DNA of 18,304 nt from Bacteroidota bacterium (GTDB taxonomy: Bacteria; Bacteroidota; Ignavibacteria; Ignavibacteriales; Ignavibacteriaceae). The stretch's first letter is position 1. Each line of letters opens with the position of its first letter. The stretch spans positions 1 through 18,304 of the forward strand of contig JAJYSI010000014.1 in NCBI GenBank assembly GCA_021793635.1, in the 5' to 3' direction. Made by a program: the position numbers and the translations under genes. This document shows, piece after piece, positions 7,612 through 14,936 of this stretch. The notes beneath the pieces are model-generated. The model saw only the letters and a list, made by a program, of their open reading frames with translations. It was not told where the DNA came from and made no database searches.

Positions 7612-7679
7612 GAACCACTCTCTTTTAATTTATTTTCAAAATTTTTTCAATTAAGATAGATAAAAGAATTTCCTAACTG

Positions 7680-7750
7680 CTGCCGGGAGAGGATTCGAAC
7701 CTCTGCAGACGCCTCCAAAGGGCGTAGTCCTACCATTAGACGACCCGGCA
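7680..7750 (-). tRNA. tRNA-Gln, anticodon TTG (CAA codons)
   Basis: I folded this by hand. The 7-bp acceptor stem is TGCCGGG (7744-7750) with CCCGGCA (7681-7687). The D arm is GTC/GAC with loop TAATGGTAG. The anticodon stem is ACGCC/GGCGT around the loop CTTTGGA, giving anticodon TTG. The T arm is AGAGG/CCTCT around TTCGAAT. The U1-A72 first pair and G73 discriminator (7680) are known features of bacterial tRNA-Gln. CCA is not encoded (CAG follows the discriminator), so the CCA end must be added by an enzyme. It starts 17 nt after the rplR stop and ends 68 nt before rpsE, in the same direction, so it is probably cut out of the polycistronic transcript by RNase P and 3' nucleases. Confidence 0.96.
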
Positions 7751-7767
7751 ATATTACCAAAGCTCAT

Positions 7768-8133
7768 CTAAAACTTTAAGCCTCCCTCGCGTGCGCCTTC
7801 AGCAATTGCCTGTATACGCCCGTGGTATCTGTAACCGTTTCTGTCAAACACTACCGAGGTAATATTTTTCTCTATTGCTTTTTTAGCAACAAATATTCCT
7901 ACAATCTTACTCTTTGAAACTTTTCCTTTAGCAGCCTTCAATTCTTCTGCCAATTCCTTAGACAGTGAAGAAGCCGATGCAATAGTATTTCCAGAAGTAT
8001 CATCTATAACCTGAGCATAAACATTATTCATGCTTCGGTACACCGTTAAACGCGGTCTTTCCGGAGTTCCGGATATTGCTTTCCGGATTTTTGTTTTTGA
8101 TCGAAGCCTGGAATTTTCATTTCTATTAATCAT
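7768..8133 (-). CDS. rplR: 50S ribosomal protein L18 (uL18)
   Basis: Binds 5S rRNA with L5 and helps place it in the central protuberance. It has 121 residues. Family features are the N-terminal basic region (SRLRSKTKIRKAISGTPERPRL), RSMNNVYAQVIDD, and the C-terminal VVFDRNGYRYHGRIQAIAEGAREGGL. The start is ATG at 8131-8133. The best Shine-Dalgarno match, GGAG at 8146-8149, is 12 nt upstream, which is long, and a minimal ATG-TAA pair lies between. It ends with TAG 17 nt before the tRNA-Gln gene. Confidence 0.98.
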   Translation of the reverse strand: MINRNENSRLRSKTKIRKAISGTPERPRLTVYRSMNNVYAQVIDDTSGNTIASASSLSKELAEELKAAKGKVSKSKIVGIFVAKKAIEKNITSVVFDRNGYRYHGRIQAIAEGAREGGLKF

Positions 8134-8157
8134 CTTTTACATATTCTCCACTATAAA

Positions 8158-8697
8158 TTATTTGCCAGCGGTTTTACCAGCTTTTCTCTGAATAAATTCA
8201 TCTGAATATTTAATACCTTTACCTTTGTATGGTTCCGGCTGTCTGATTGAGCGAATTTTTGCTGCAACTAAACCAACGAGCTGTTTATCGATTCCCGAAA
8301 CTATAACTTGGGTTTGAGTCGGTGTTTGAAGGGTAATTCCATCCGGCGGAATAAAATAAATAGGATGCGAAAAACCGATGTTAATTAATAAATTTTTGCC
8401 TTTAAGTTCTGCTCTGTAACCAACTCCCACAATATCTAAAGTTTTCTGGTAAGCTTTTGTTACTCCGTCAACCATATTCTGAATTAAAGCTCTCGTTAAA
8501 CCATGTACAGCTTTATTCTCTTTTAAGTCGTTAGGTCTGGTTACAAGAATTTCATTATCCTTAATTTCTAATTTCATATTTTGGTGAAATTGATTTTCAA
8601 GCTCACCTTTAGGTCCTGTAACTTTTAATTGATTACCGTTCAATTTTACGGTAACTTCTTTAGGAACTATAATCGGTTTTTTACCAATACGTGACAA
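8158..8697 (-). CDS. rplF: 50S ribosomal protein L6 (uL6), TTG start
   Basis: L6 lies near the sarcin-ricin loop and factor-binding site. It has 179 residues and two repeated alpha-beta domains (about 1-82 and 83-179). Conserved parts are SRIGKKPIIVPKEV at the start, VTGPKGEL, and the C-terminal IRSIRQPEPYKGKGIKY. The start codon is TTG (8695-8697) with GGAG 7 nt upstream; the conserved SRIGKKPI follows at once, so no other start fits. It lies 22 nt after rpsH and 24 nt before rplR. Confidence 0.98.
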   Translation of the reverse strand: MSRIGKKPIIVPKEVTVKLNGNQLKVTGPKGELENQFHQNMKLEIKDNEILVTRPNDLKENKAVHGLTRALIQNMVDGVTKAYQKTLDIVGVGYRAELKGKNLLINIGFSHPIYFIPPDGITLQTPTQTQVIVSGIDKQLVGLVAAKIRSIRQPEPYKGKGIKYSDEFIQRKAGKTAGK

Positions 8698-8704
8698 TTT
8701 AAAA

Positions 8705-8708
8705 CTCC
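8705..8708 (-). promoter_or_regulatory. Shine-Dalgarno sequence that fixes the rplF TTG start
   Basis: GGAG on the minus strand lies 7 nt before the TTG at 8695-8697. Confidence 0.7.
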
Positions 8709-8719
8709 ATTGAATTGAT

Positions 8720-9115
8720 TTACCAAATGTAACAAACTACTTCGCCGCCAACTGACTCTCTCTTAGCTTCTTTATCGGTTAAAAGTCCTTTCGGAGTAGA
8801 GATAACAGCAACTCCAAGCCCGCCCAGAACTCTTGGCAGCTCTTCTGAAGATTTATATACTCTCAAGCCAGGCGTACTAATTCTTTTCAAACCGTTAATG
8901 GCTGGCGAGCCATTTCTATATTTTAATAACACTCTTAAAATATCTTGCTTGTTGTCTTCTACAACGGAATAGTCAACAATAAATTTTTGACGCTTCAAAA
9001 TTTCAGCTAAACCTTTCTTCATGGTTGATGAAGGAATGTCAACTCTAATCTTTTTTGCTTTAGAAGCATTTCTAATTCTTGTTAAAAAATCTGAAATCGG
9101 GTCTGTAACCGGCAT
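8720..9115 (-). CDS. rpsH: 30S ribosomal protein S8 (uS8)
   Basis: Primary 16S rRNA-binding protein of the platform; in E. coli it is also the translational repressor of the spc operon. It has 131 residues. It opens with [18 protein letters not shown] and shows [12 protein letters not shown] and the C-terminal [31 protein letters not shown], all typical. The start is ATG with AGGAG 6 nt upstream. It lies between rpsN and rplF, as in most bacteria. Whether S8 autoregulates here cannot be judged; I did not recognise a mimic of its rRNA site near rplE. Confidence 0.98.
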   Translation of the reverse strand: MPVTDPISDFLTRIRNASKAKKIRVDIPSSTMKKGLAEILKRQKFIVDYSVVEDNKQDILRVLLKYRNGSPAINGLKRISTPGLRVYKSSEELPRVLGGLGVAVISTPKGLLTDKEAKRESVGGEVVCYIW

Positions 9116-9127
9116 AAACTTCTCCTT

Positions 9128-9397
9128 CTACCAACTTGACTTTTTTAATCCAGGGATTTCGCCTTTAAGCGCCATTTCGCGCATAACCAAACGGGAAACA
9201 CCAAATTTACGATAATATGAACGAGCTCTACCGGTAAACATGCAACGATTGTGCAACCTTACCTTAGCAGAATTTTTAGGTAATTTTTGCAGCCCGACAT
9301 AATCACCCTTTTCTTTAAGTTCTTTTCTTAGTTTTGCATATTTTTCAACAAGCTTAACTCTTTTTTCTTCTCTTGCGATTAGACTTTTACGAGCCAT
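9128..9397 (-). CDS. rpsN: 30S ribosomal protein S14 (uS14), long zinc-free form
   Basis: Part of the 30S head near the A site. At 89 residues this is the long form. Its C-terminal half shows [20 protein letters not shown] with only one Cys, so the CXXC pairs of the zinc-binding short form (about 61 residues) are absent. The N-terminus is [13 protein letters not shown] and the C-terminus GLKKSSW. The start is ATG with AGGAG close upstream (4 nt). It lies 11 nt after rplE and 12 nt before rpsH. Confidence 0.98.
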   Translation of the reverse strand: MARKSLIAREEKRVKLVEKYAKLRKELKEKGDYVGLQKLPKNSAKVRLHNRCMFTGRARSYYRKFGVSRLVMREMALKGEIPGLKKSSW

Positions 9398-9408
9398 AAT
9401 ACTCCTAC

Positions 9409-10068
9409 TTACGCTGTTTTAATTTCTTTTTTTCTAAATGGGAAACCAAAGGCCTGAAGCAATTCATAAGCCTCATTATCGGTATTTGCTGTTGTCACAA
9501 ATGTGACATCCATTCCCAATACTTTTGTTATTTTATCTACGTTTATTTCGGGAAAAATAATCTGCTCTTTAACGCCGAGTGTATAATTACCTCTACCGTC
9601 AAAAGATTTATCTGACAATCCTCTAAAGTCGCGAACTCGTGGAAGAGCAATGTTAATGAGACGATCTAAAAATTCATACATTTTTTCTTTTCTTAAAGTC
9701 ACCATCGCCCCAATGTTAACACCTTCACGAAGTTTGAAATTCGAAATAGATTTTTTTGCTTTTCTAATGCTAGCTTTTTGACCTGTAATTGTTTCTAATT
9801 CTTTAACTGCTTCTTCCAAAATTTTCTGGTCTGCCACGGCTGCACCAACGCCCATGTTTACAACAATTTTGTGAAGCTTTGGCACCTGCATAATGCTTTT
9901 GTAATTAAATTTTTTCATTAACTCAGGGACAACTTCTTTCTTATAAGTATCAGCAAGGCGAGCTTTTATATTAATTTCTTTTTCAGACGCTTCCTTAGTA
10001 GAAACCTTTTTAGAAGGTTTAACCGATTTTTCAGCGGTCGTCGTTGATTTTATTTTCTTTTCTGCCAT
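9409..10068 (-). CDS. rplE: 50S ribosomal protein L5 (uL5) with lysine-rich N-terminal extension
   Basis: Binds 5S rRNA and contacts P-site tRNA from the central protuberance. It has 219 residues, against about 180 for most bacterial L5. The normal core begins near residue 37 ([16 protein letters not shown]) and includes [16 protein letters not shown], the [17 protein letters not shown] region, [32 protein letters not shown] and the [12 protein letters not shown] end. The first 36 residues are a low-complexity segment rich in Lys, Thr, Ser and Glu. The codons between the annotated ATG and the core contain no ATG, GTG or TTG, so the extension is not a start-choice artefact. The start has only a distant AAGG and lies 34 nt after rplX. 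Confidence 0.97.
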   Translation of the reverse strand: MAEKKIKSTTTAEKSVKPSKKVSTKEASEKEINIKARLADTYKKEVVPELMKKFNYKSIMQVPKLHKIVVNMGVGAAVADQKILEEAVKELETITGQKASIRKAKKSISNFKLREGVNIGAMVTLRKEKMYEFLDRLINIALPRVRDFRGLSDKSFDGRGNYTLGVKEQIIFPEINVDKITKVLGMDVTFVTTANTDNEAYELLQAFGFPFRKKEIKTA

Positions 10069-10102
10069 TTTTATTTAAACCTTAAGTAAAAGTTTTTTAG
10101 TG

Positions 10103-10426
10103 TTAAATCATTTCTCCGCTTGCTCTACTAACACGAGCGCGTTTCTTCTTTCCGGTTTTGTCATCCAAAATGATTTGTGAACCAAGCCTTGTTCCCGCAT
10201 TTGTTTTCGGGTCTATAAGCATAACATTTGAGACATGAACCGGCATTTCCTTCTCAAGAATTCCGCCTTGCGGATTTGTTTGATTTGGTTTAGTATGCCT
10301 TTTACGGACATTTATTCCTTCAACAATAATTTTAGAAACTTTAGGAAACACCTTTAAAACTTTACCGGTTTTTCCTTTATTATTTCCAGCTATTAAAACA
10401 ACATTATCATTTTTTCTAATTTTCAT
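10103..10426 (-). CDS. rplX: 50S ribosomal protein L24 (uL24)
   Basis: Assembly-initiating protein of the large subunit, located at the exit-tunnel rim. It has 107 residues. A KOW motif lies near the N-terminus (VLIAGNNKGKTGKVLKVFP), followed by VEGINVRKRHTKPNQTNPQGGI and a basic C-terminal region (KKRARVSRASGEMI). The start is ATG with GGAAG upstream. It lies 15 nt after rplN. Confidence 0.98.
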   Translation of the reverse strand: MKIRKNDNVVLIAGNNKGKTGKVLKVFPKVSKIIVEGINVRKRHTKPNQTNPQGGILEKEMPVHVSNVMLIDPKTNAGTRLGSQIILDDKTGKKKRARVSRASGEMI

Positions 10427-10441
10427 TTTGCTTCCGAATTC

Positions 10442-10810
10442 TTATAATACTTCTGGTGCTAACGAAACTATTTTCATAAACTGTTTCTCCCTTAATTCTC
10501 TGGCGACGGGCCCGAATATACGAGTGCCTTTAGGTTCATTTTGAGCATTAATTAAAACCGCTGCATTTTCATCAAATCTAATATAGGAGCCGTCTTTTCT
10601 TCTAACTTCCTTTTTGGTTCTAACAATAACCGCTCGTGAAACTTCGCCCTTTTTAACTGTCCCGTTCGGGATTGCAGTTTTAACAGAAACAACAATTAAA
10701 TCTCCAACACTAGCATACTGCCTACCGCTTCCCCCAAGGACACGAATGCATCTTACCCTTTTTGCCCCGGAATTATCTGCTACTACTAAATTTGTTTCTT
10801 CTTGAACCAT
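10442..10810 (-). CDS. rplN: 50S ribosomal protein L14 (uL14)
   Basis: Interface protein that forms bridge B8 and contacts 16S rRNA; RsfS binds it to silence ribosomes in other bacteria. It has 122 residues, the exact family length. Typical motifs are [19 protein letters not shown] (about 10-28), [28 protein letters not shown] and [13 protein letters not shown]. The start is ATG with AAGGAG about 9 nt upstream. It is the first gene of the classical spc segment and lies 21 nt after rpsQ, with no sign of a separate promoter or terminator between. Confidence 0.98.
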   Translation of the reverse strand: MVQEETNLVVADNSGAKRVRCIRVLGGSGRQYASVGDLIVVSVKTAIPNGTVKKGEVSRAVIVRTKKEVRRKDGSYIRFDENAAVLINAQNEPKGTRIFGPVARELREKQFMKIVSLAPEVL

Positions 10811-10831
10811 TATAACCTACTCCTTACTTTG

Positions 10832-11089
10832 CTACTTGGCTTTTACTACAATTTCTACCAAACGCCATCTTTTCTTTAGGCTTAAAGGACGCGTTTCCAT
10901 TATTTTTACTTTATCACCTATACTACATTCATTCTTCTCATCGTGAGCCATCAGCTTAGTCGTTTTCTTAAAATATTTTTTGTAAATAGGATGAGGAACT
11001 TTTCTTTCAATTGCTACGGTAATTGTTTTCTCCATCTTATTACTCACCACTACACCAACTCTTGTTTTTCTAAGCGCGCGCTGTTCCAT
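10832..11089 (-). CDS. rpsQ: 30S ribosomal protein S17 (uS17)
   Basis: Early-binding protein of the 30S body with an OB fold. It has 85 residues. Typical motifs are [25 protein letters not shown], followed by [42 protein letters not shown]. The start is ATG, two bases after the rpmC stop codon, and is preceded by AAGG in the rpmC end, so the two genes are probably translated together. Confidence 0.98.
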   Translation of the reverse strand: MEQRALRKTRVGVVVSNKMEKTITVAIERKVPHPIYKKYFKKTTKLMAHDEKNECSIGDKVKIMETRPLSLKKRWRLVEIVVKAK

Positions 11090-11091
11090 AA

Positions 11092-11328
11092 TTAAGCCTT
11101 AACTCCTTCTTTGTTTTCTTTTTTCGCTGCGGCTATTTTTTCAAGTTCTCTATCTTTTAAAATTGTTTTTAATTTCGCAAGATCCTTTTTAATCAATCTT
11201 AACTTAGAAGTATTTGTTAATTGCTTAAGCTGGTGAGCAAAACGCAAGTCAACTAATTCCTTCTTTTGAAGATCGATTTGTTTAATTAATTCTTCATCTT
11301 TCATTTCACGTATTTCATGAATCTTCAT
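11092..11328 (-). CDS. rpmC: 50S ribosomal protein L29 (uL29)
   Basis: Small helical protein at the exit tunnel; with L23 it helps dock trigger factor and the signal recognition particle. It has 78 residues, against about 63-70 in most bacteria. The core shows [26 protein letters not shown] and the [25 protein letters not shown] helix. The extra C-terminal part (about 67-78) is short, with Lys, Glu and Ala. The start is ATG with AAGG 7 nt upstream. It lies 16 nt after rplP and only 2 nt before rpsQ. Confidence 0.97.
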   Translation of the reverse strand: MKIHEIREMKDEELIKQIDLQKKELVDLRFAHQLKQLTNTSKLRLIKKDLAKLKTILKDRELEKIAAAKKENKEGVKA

Positions 11329-11344
11329 TTTTCATACCTTAGAA

Positions 11345-11761
11345 TTATTCAAAGTCTGGTCTAACTACAACTTTTGTTTTAATGGGTAATTTATAAGCAC
11401 ATGTTTTTAGAGCATCATGTGCAAGCTCTTTTGTAACACCCGAGACTTCAAAAAGAACTCTTCCCGGCTTTACAACAGCTACCCAAAATTCAGGAGCTCC
11501 TTTACCTTTACCCATTCTTGTCTCAAGAGGTTTTTTAGAGACAGGCTTATCGGGAAAAATTCTTATCCAAACTTTTCCATCTCTCTTCATTTTTCTTGAA
11601 AGAGCAACACGACACGCCTCTATTTGGCGGCTTGTAATCCAATGCGGTTCTAAAGCTTTCAAACCAAAATCTCCAAAAGCAATTGTACTTCCGCGTTTAG
11701 CTTTTCCGGCTCTTCTTCCACGCTGTGATTTTCTGTATTTTACTCTTTTCGGCATTAACAT
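11345..11761 (-). CDS. rplP: 50S ribosomal protein L16 (uL16)
   Basis: L16 sits next to the A-site tRNA elbow and organises the peptidyl transferase architecture. It has 138 residues, the family length. It opens with the canonical [16 protein letters not shown] and continues with [53 protein letters not shown] and the C-terminal [16 protein letters not shown]. The start is ATG at 11759-11761 with GGGAG about 10 nt upstream; an ATG two codons later is also possible but less like the family. It lies 21 nt after rpsC. Confidence 0.98.
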   Translation of the reverse strand: MLMPKRVKYRKSQRGRRAGKAKRGSTIAFGDFGLKALEPHWITSRQIEACRVALSRKMKRDGKVWIRIFPDKPVSKKPLETRMGKGKGAPEFWVAVVKPGRVLFEVSGVTKELAHDALKTCAYKLPIKTKVVVRPDFE

Positions 11762-11782
11762 GATAAAAAACTCCCGGCTATA

Positions 11783-12424
11783 TTAATCTGTAACTCTTTT
11801 TCCTAAAATTTCTCCGTGGCAAATCCAAACTTTTATACCAATGGAGCCATAAATTGTTTCCGCTCTTCCGTTCGCATAATCAATATTAGCTCTTAATGTA
11901 TGCAACGGGATTCTTCCTTCTTTATATTGTTCAGTACGGGCCATTTCTGCTCCCCCTAATCGTCCGGCGCACATAATTCTTATTCCTTCCGCACCCATGC
12001 GCATAGCAGCTGTAATTGCCATTTTCATTGCTCTTCTAAAAGAGACTCTTCCTGCAAGCTGGCTTGCAATATTTTCAGCAACAAGATAAGCATCTAATTC
12101 AGGTCTTTTAATTTCAGAAATCTGGACTTTAACTTCTCTATCAGTAACTTGTTTTAACTCTTGTTCAAGCTGAGTAATTTCTTTACCGCTTTTTCCGATT
12201 ACGACACCTGGTCTTGAAGTATAAATTGTCAGAATTACATTTTTCGAAGTTCTGTCAATCACAATTCTGGAGATGCCTGCCTTCTTTAAACGATTTCTTA
12301 CATAATTTCTAAGCTTCTGATCTTCTTTAAGTTTTGCAGCATAACTTTTATTTTCATACCAATTAGAGTCCCAGCCTCTAATTATTCCAACTCTTAGTCC
12401 TATAGGGTTTGCTTTCTGTCCCAA
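11783..12424 (-). CDS. rpsC: 30S ribosomal protein S3 (uS3), TTG start
   Basis: Part of the mRNA entry channel with S4 and S5, involved in mRNA unwinding. It has 213 residues. The N-terminus is [23 protein letters not shown] type II KH domain covers about 40-110, with the GXXG-like loop IGKSG at 76-80. The C-terminal domain has [21 protein letters not shown] and [11 protein letters not shown]. The start codon is TTG (12422-12424), preceded by a strong AGGAGG 8 nt upstream; the conserved GQKANP follows at once. It lies 19 nt after rplV. Confidence 0.98.
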   Translation of the reverse strand: MGQKANPIGLRVGIIRGWDSNWYENKSYAAKLKEDQKLRNYVRNRLKKAGISRIVIDRTSKNVILTIYTSRPGVVIGKSGKEITQLEQELKQVTDREVKVQISEIKRPELDAYLVAENIASQLAGRVSFRRAMKMAITAAMRMGAEGIRIMCAGRLGGAEMARTEQYKEGRIPLHTLRANIDYANGRAETIYGSIGIKVWICHGEILGKRVTD

Positions 12425-12432
12425 AAAAATAT

Positions 12433-12438
12433 CCTCCT
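12433..12438 (-). promoter_or_regulatory. Shine-Dalgarno sequence that fixes the rpsC TTG start
   Basis: AGGAGG on the minus strand lies 8 nt before the TTG at 12422-12424 and is the strongest ribosome-binding site I saw in the window. Confidence 0.85.
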
Positions 12439-12443
12439 AAAAT

Positions 12444-12788
12444 TTATGCTTTAGTTGCCACGATAATTGTTAAATGACACGATCTTTTTCTAATCTTATA
12501 AGCCCGTCCCATCGGAGCAGGTGAAATTCTTTTCAAAGTTGGTCCTTGATCTACAAAAGCTTCCTTTACAATTAAGTCATTAGGCTCTACACGGGTCGCA
12601 TCATCTTTATTTAAAAGATTGGCAACAGCGGACCTCAAAACTTTTTCAGCATCTTTTGATGCATGTTTAGAATGAAAATGCAAGGTTTCAATCGCTTTAT
12701 CCACAGACATTCCGCGGATAAGGTCAATAACCAATCTCATTTTTCTTGGAGATGAACCAATATATCTATGTACAGCTTTTGCTTCCAT
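12444..12788 (-). CDS. rplV: 50S ribosomal protein L22 (uL22)
   Basis: L22 has a globular part on the subunit surface and a long hairpin that lines the exit-tunnel constriction together with L4. It has 114 residues. Typical motifs are YIGSSPRKMRLVIDLIRGMSVDKA (about 10-33), the ANLLNK region, and the hairpin with LKRISPAPMGRAYKIRKRSCHLTI (about 86-109). The start is ATG with an AAGGA about 12 nt upstream. It lies 23 nt after rpsS. Confidence 0.98.
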   Translation of the reverse strand: MEAKAVHRYIGSSPRKMRLVIDLIRGMSVDKAIETLHFHSKHASKDAEKVLRSAVANLLNKDDATRVEPNDLIVKEAFVDQGPTLKRISPAPMGRAYKIRKRSCHLTIIVATKA

Positions 12789-12811
12789 TATAATAAAAAT
12801 CCTTCGCTAAA

Positions 12812-13120
12812 TTATTTTGCTGGCGTTGGCGCTGGTACAGGCTTAGACGCCTTTTCAGCCTTAGTACCAGAATGTCCTCTAAAAATTCTTGTCGGCGAAA
12901 ATTCGCCCAATTTATGTCCGACCATATTTTCAGTGATATACACTGGTATCATTTTGTTACCATTGTGAACTGCAATTGTGTGTCCGACAAAATCCGGAGT
13001 AATTGTTGATGCACGCGACCAAGTTTTAATTATCTTTTTCTGATTTGTTTTATTAAGTTGATCAATTTTATCAGCTAATTTATAATCAACAAAAGGTCCT
13101 TTTTTTACCGATCTTGGCAT
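12812..13120 (-). CDS. rpsS: 30S ribosomal protein S19 (uS19) with Pro/Ala tail
   Basis: Head protein of the small subunit that pairs with S13 and contacts the A-site region. It has 102 residues, against about 92 for most. It opens with [18 protein letters not shown] and shows [27 protein letters not shown] and [20 protein letters not shown]. The last 14 residues or so ([13 protein letters not shown]) form a flexible Pro/Ala tail beyond the usual end. The start is ATG at 13118-13120, 15 nt after rplB. Confidence 0.98.
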   Translation of the reverse strand: MPRSVKKGPFVDYKLADKIDQLNKTNQKKIIKTWSRASTITPDFVGHTIAVHNGNKMIPVYITENMVGHKLGEFSPTRIFRGHSGTKAEKASKPVPAPTPAK

Positions 13121-13135
13121 ATTAATCTCTAAAAA

Positions 13136-13960
13136 TTATTTACGTCTTTTTATGATGAACTTGTTAGATTCTTTTTTATGTTTTCTCGTCTTCAAACCTT
13201 TGGCTTTTTGACCCCACGGGGAAACAGGATGTCCACCACCCGAAGTCTTTCCTTCTCCACCGCCCATTGGATGATCAACAGGATTCATTGCTACACCTCT
13301 TACATGCGGGCGGACTCCCTTCCATCGAGATCTTCCGGCTTTTCCCAAACTGATATTTTCCTGTTCAGCATTTCCGACAGTTCCGTATGTCGCCATACAA
13401 GCTAATCTGATTAGCTTAACTTCACCTGAAGGCATTTTAAGCTGAGCAAAGTCACCTTCTTTTGCCATTACCTGAAGTGCCGAACCGGCGCTTCTACCCA
13501 TCTGACCCCCTTTACCCGGTTTAATTTCCACATTGTGAACAAAACTTCCCAGTGGCATATCTTTTAATGGTAGAGCGTTTCCTATATTTATATCGCTACC
13601 GGGACCGGAAATAATTTGATCACCGACTTTCAAACCATTCGGAGCAATAATATATCTTTTAGTTCCGTCAACGTAGTGCAGCAAAGCAATTCTTGAAGTC
13701 CGATTAGGGTCATATTCAATTGAAAATACTTTTGCCGGAATTCCTATCTTATCGCGTTTAAAATCTATTATACGATATTTACGTTTGTGTCCGCCTCCGA
13801 TATGACGCGCGGTAACACGACCAAGATTGTTTCTTCCACCGGTTCTTTTAATAACACCGGTTAATGATTTTTCCGGTGAAGTTTTTGTAATTTCATCAAA
13901 AGATGAAACCGATTTAAATCTCGTTCCGGGGGTAATCGGCTTTGATTTTATTATTGCCAT
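13136..13960 (-). CDS. rplB: 50S ribosomal protein L2 (uL2)
   Basis: One of the largest and most conserved ribosomal proteins, needed for subunit joining and for peptidyl transferase organisation. It has 274 residues, the usual length. The OB-fold and SH3-like domains lie in the middle (about 60-200). The C-terminal signature [13 protein letters not shown] (from about residue 225) contains His230, the counterpart of the conserved E. coli His229. The N-terminus ([18 protein letters not shown]) is family-like. The start is ATG with AGGA 7 nt upstream. It lies 21 nt after rplW. Confidence 0.98.
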   Translation of the reverse strand: MAIIKSKPITPGTRFKSVSSFDEITKTSPEKSLTGVIKRTGGRNNLGRVTARHIGGGHKRKYRIIDFKRDKIGIPAKVFSIEYDPNRTSRIALLHYVDGTKRYIIAPNGLKVGDQIISGPGSDINIGNALPLKDMPLGSFVHNVEIKPGKGGQMGRSAGSALQVMAKEGDFAQLKMPSGEVKLIRLACMATYGTVGNAEQENISLGKAGRSRWKGVRPHVRGVAMNPVDHPMGGGEGKTSGGGHPVSPWGQKAKGLKTRKHKKESNKFIIKRRK

Positions 13961-13981
13961 TAGTGAGTCCTATTCAATTCT

Positions 13982-14275
13982 CTATACTTGTTCAAATAAT
14001 TCAATTTTTTCACCCTCTTTAAGGGTAATAATTGCTTTCTTAAACTTTGAAGTTCTGCCAGTAAACCTTCCGCTTTTTCTAAACTGAGTTTTAATTTTTC
14101 CTGGATGGTTGATGGTTCTGACATTAACTACATGAACTTCAAATCTTTTTTCAATCGCTTTTGCAATTTCAATTTTGTTTGCTGAGGGACTAACCAAAAA
14201 ACCATATTTCCCTTTATCGGCAGCAAGGTTGGTCATCTTTTCAGTAATCATAGGAGATATTAAAACGTCCTGCAT
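13982..14275 (-). CDS. rplW: 50S ribosomal protein L23 (uL23)
   Basis: Located at the exit tunnel opening, where it is the main docking site for trigger factor and the signal recognition particle. It has 97 residues. Typical motifs are LISPMITEKMTNLA, YGFLVSPSANKIEIAKAIEKRFEVHV, VRTINHPGK and FKKAIITLKEGEKI. The start is ATG at 14273-14275, a single base after the rplD stop codon, so its translation is probably coupled to rplD. It is 21 nt before rplB. Confidence 0.98.
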   Translation of the reverse strand: MQDVLISPMITEKMTNLAADKGKYGFLVSPSANKIEIAKAIEKRFEVHVVNVRTINHPGKIKTQFRKSGRFTGRTSKFKKAIITLKEGEKIELFEQV

Positions 14276-14276
14276 A

Positions 14277-14924
14277 TTAATTTACCGCCTCTTCTTTTCT
14301 TGCAAAGGCTTTACTAATTTTTTCAACCGCGCCTTTTTGTAAAATTAGAATTTGATTATTAAGTATATCGTAAGTAGAAACTTTTTCTGCTTCCAAAATT
14401 TGAACTTTTGGAATATTTCTGCCAGATTTATAGACAGAGTCATTGTTTCCATTAGTCAACAATAATACTTTTTTACCGTTTACTTTTAAGGCTGAAAGAA
14501 TATTTGTAAAATCTTTTGTCTTTGGTTTTTCGAATGAAAAATCCTCTACAAGAATAATTTGATTATCTTTTACTTTATGGCTCAACGCAGATTTTCGCGC
14601 AAGCTTCTTAATTTTCTTTGGAAGATCCTCTCTATAATCTCTTGGACGTGGCCCGAATATTGTTCCGCCGCCAACCCAGAGAGGAGATCTAGTCGTTCCA
14701 GCGCGAGCGCCGCCTCTTCCCTTTTGCTTCCATGGTTTTTTACCACCGCCTCTTACTTCACCTCTTTCTTTAGTTTTAGAGGTACCTTGTCTTTGATTTG
14801 CAAGATAAGATTTTACCGCAAGGTAAATAGCATGATCGTTTGGTTCAAAACCAAAAATATCATCCGCCAATTCCAATTTTTCATCGGAAAGAGTTCCGTC
14901 AATTTTATAAATATCTAATGTCAT
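14277..14924 (-). CDS. rplD: 50S ribosomal protein L4 (uL4)
   Basis: L4 has a globular surface domain and an extended loop that reaches the exit-tunnel constriction; in E. coli it also represses the S10 operon. It has 215 residues. The loop region is clear, at about residues 42-105 (RQGTSKTKERGEVRGGGKKPWKQKGRGGARAGTTRSPLW in pieces). It is followed by GGGTIFGPRPRDY, and the C-terminal Rossmann-like part has KKVLLLTNGN. The start is ATG at 14922-14924, 12 nt after rplC, with no clear Shine-Dalgarno sequence. An E. coli-like S10 leader is not visible, since rpsJ follows tuf after only 68 nt. Confidence 0.98.
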   Translation of the reverse strand: MTLDIYKIDGTLSDEKLELADDIFGFEPNDHAIYLAVKSYLANQRQGTSKTKERGEVRGGGKKPWKQKGRGGARAGTTRSPLWVGGGTIFGPRPRDYREDLPKKIKKLARKSALSHKVKDNQIILVEDFSFEKPKTKDFTNILSALKVNGKKVLLLTNGNNDSVYKSGRNIPKVQILEAEKVSTYDILNNQILILQKGAVEKISKAFARKEEAVN

Positions 14925-14936
14925 TTTATTACCGAA

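Noticed and set aside
14559..14918. Plus-strand open frame of 119 codons opposite rplD
   Set aside because: It is fully antisense to L4, and its Ser/Phe-rich translation mirrors the complement of Arg/Gly/Lys codons in L4.
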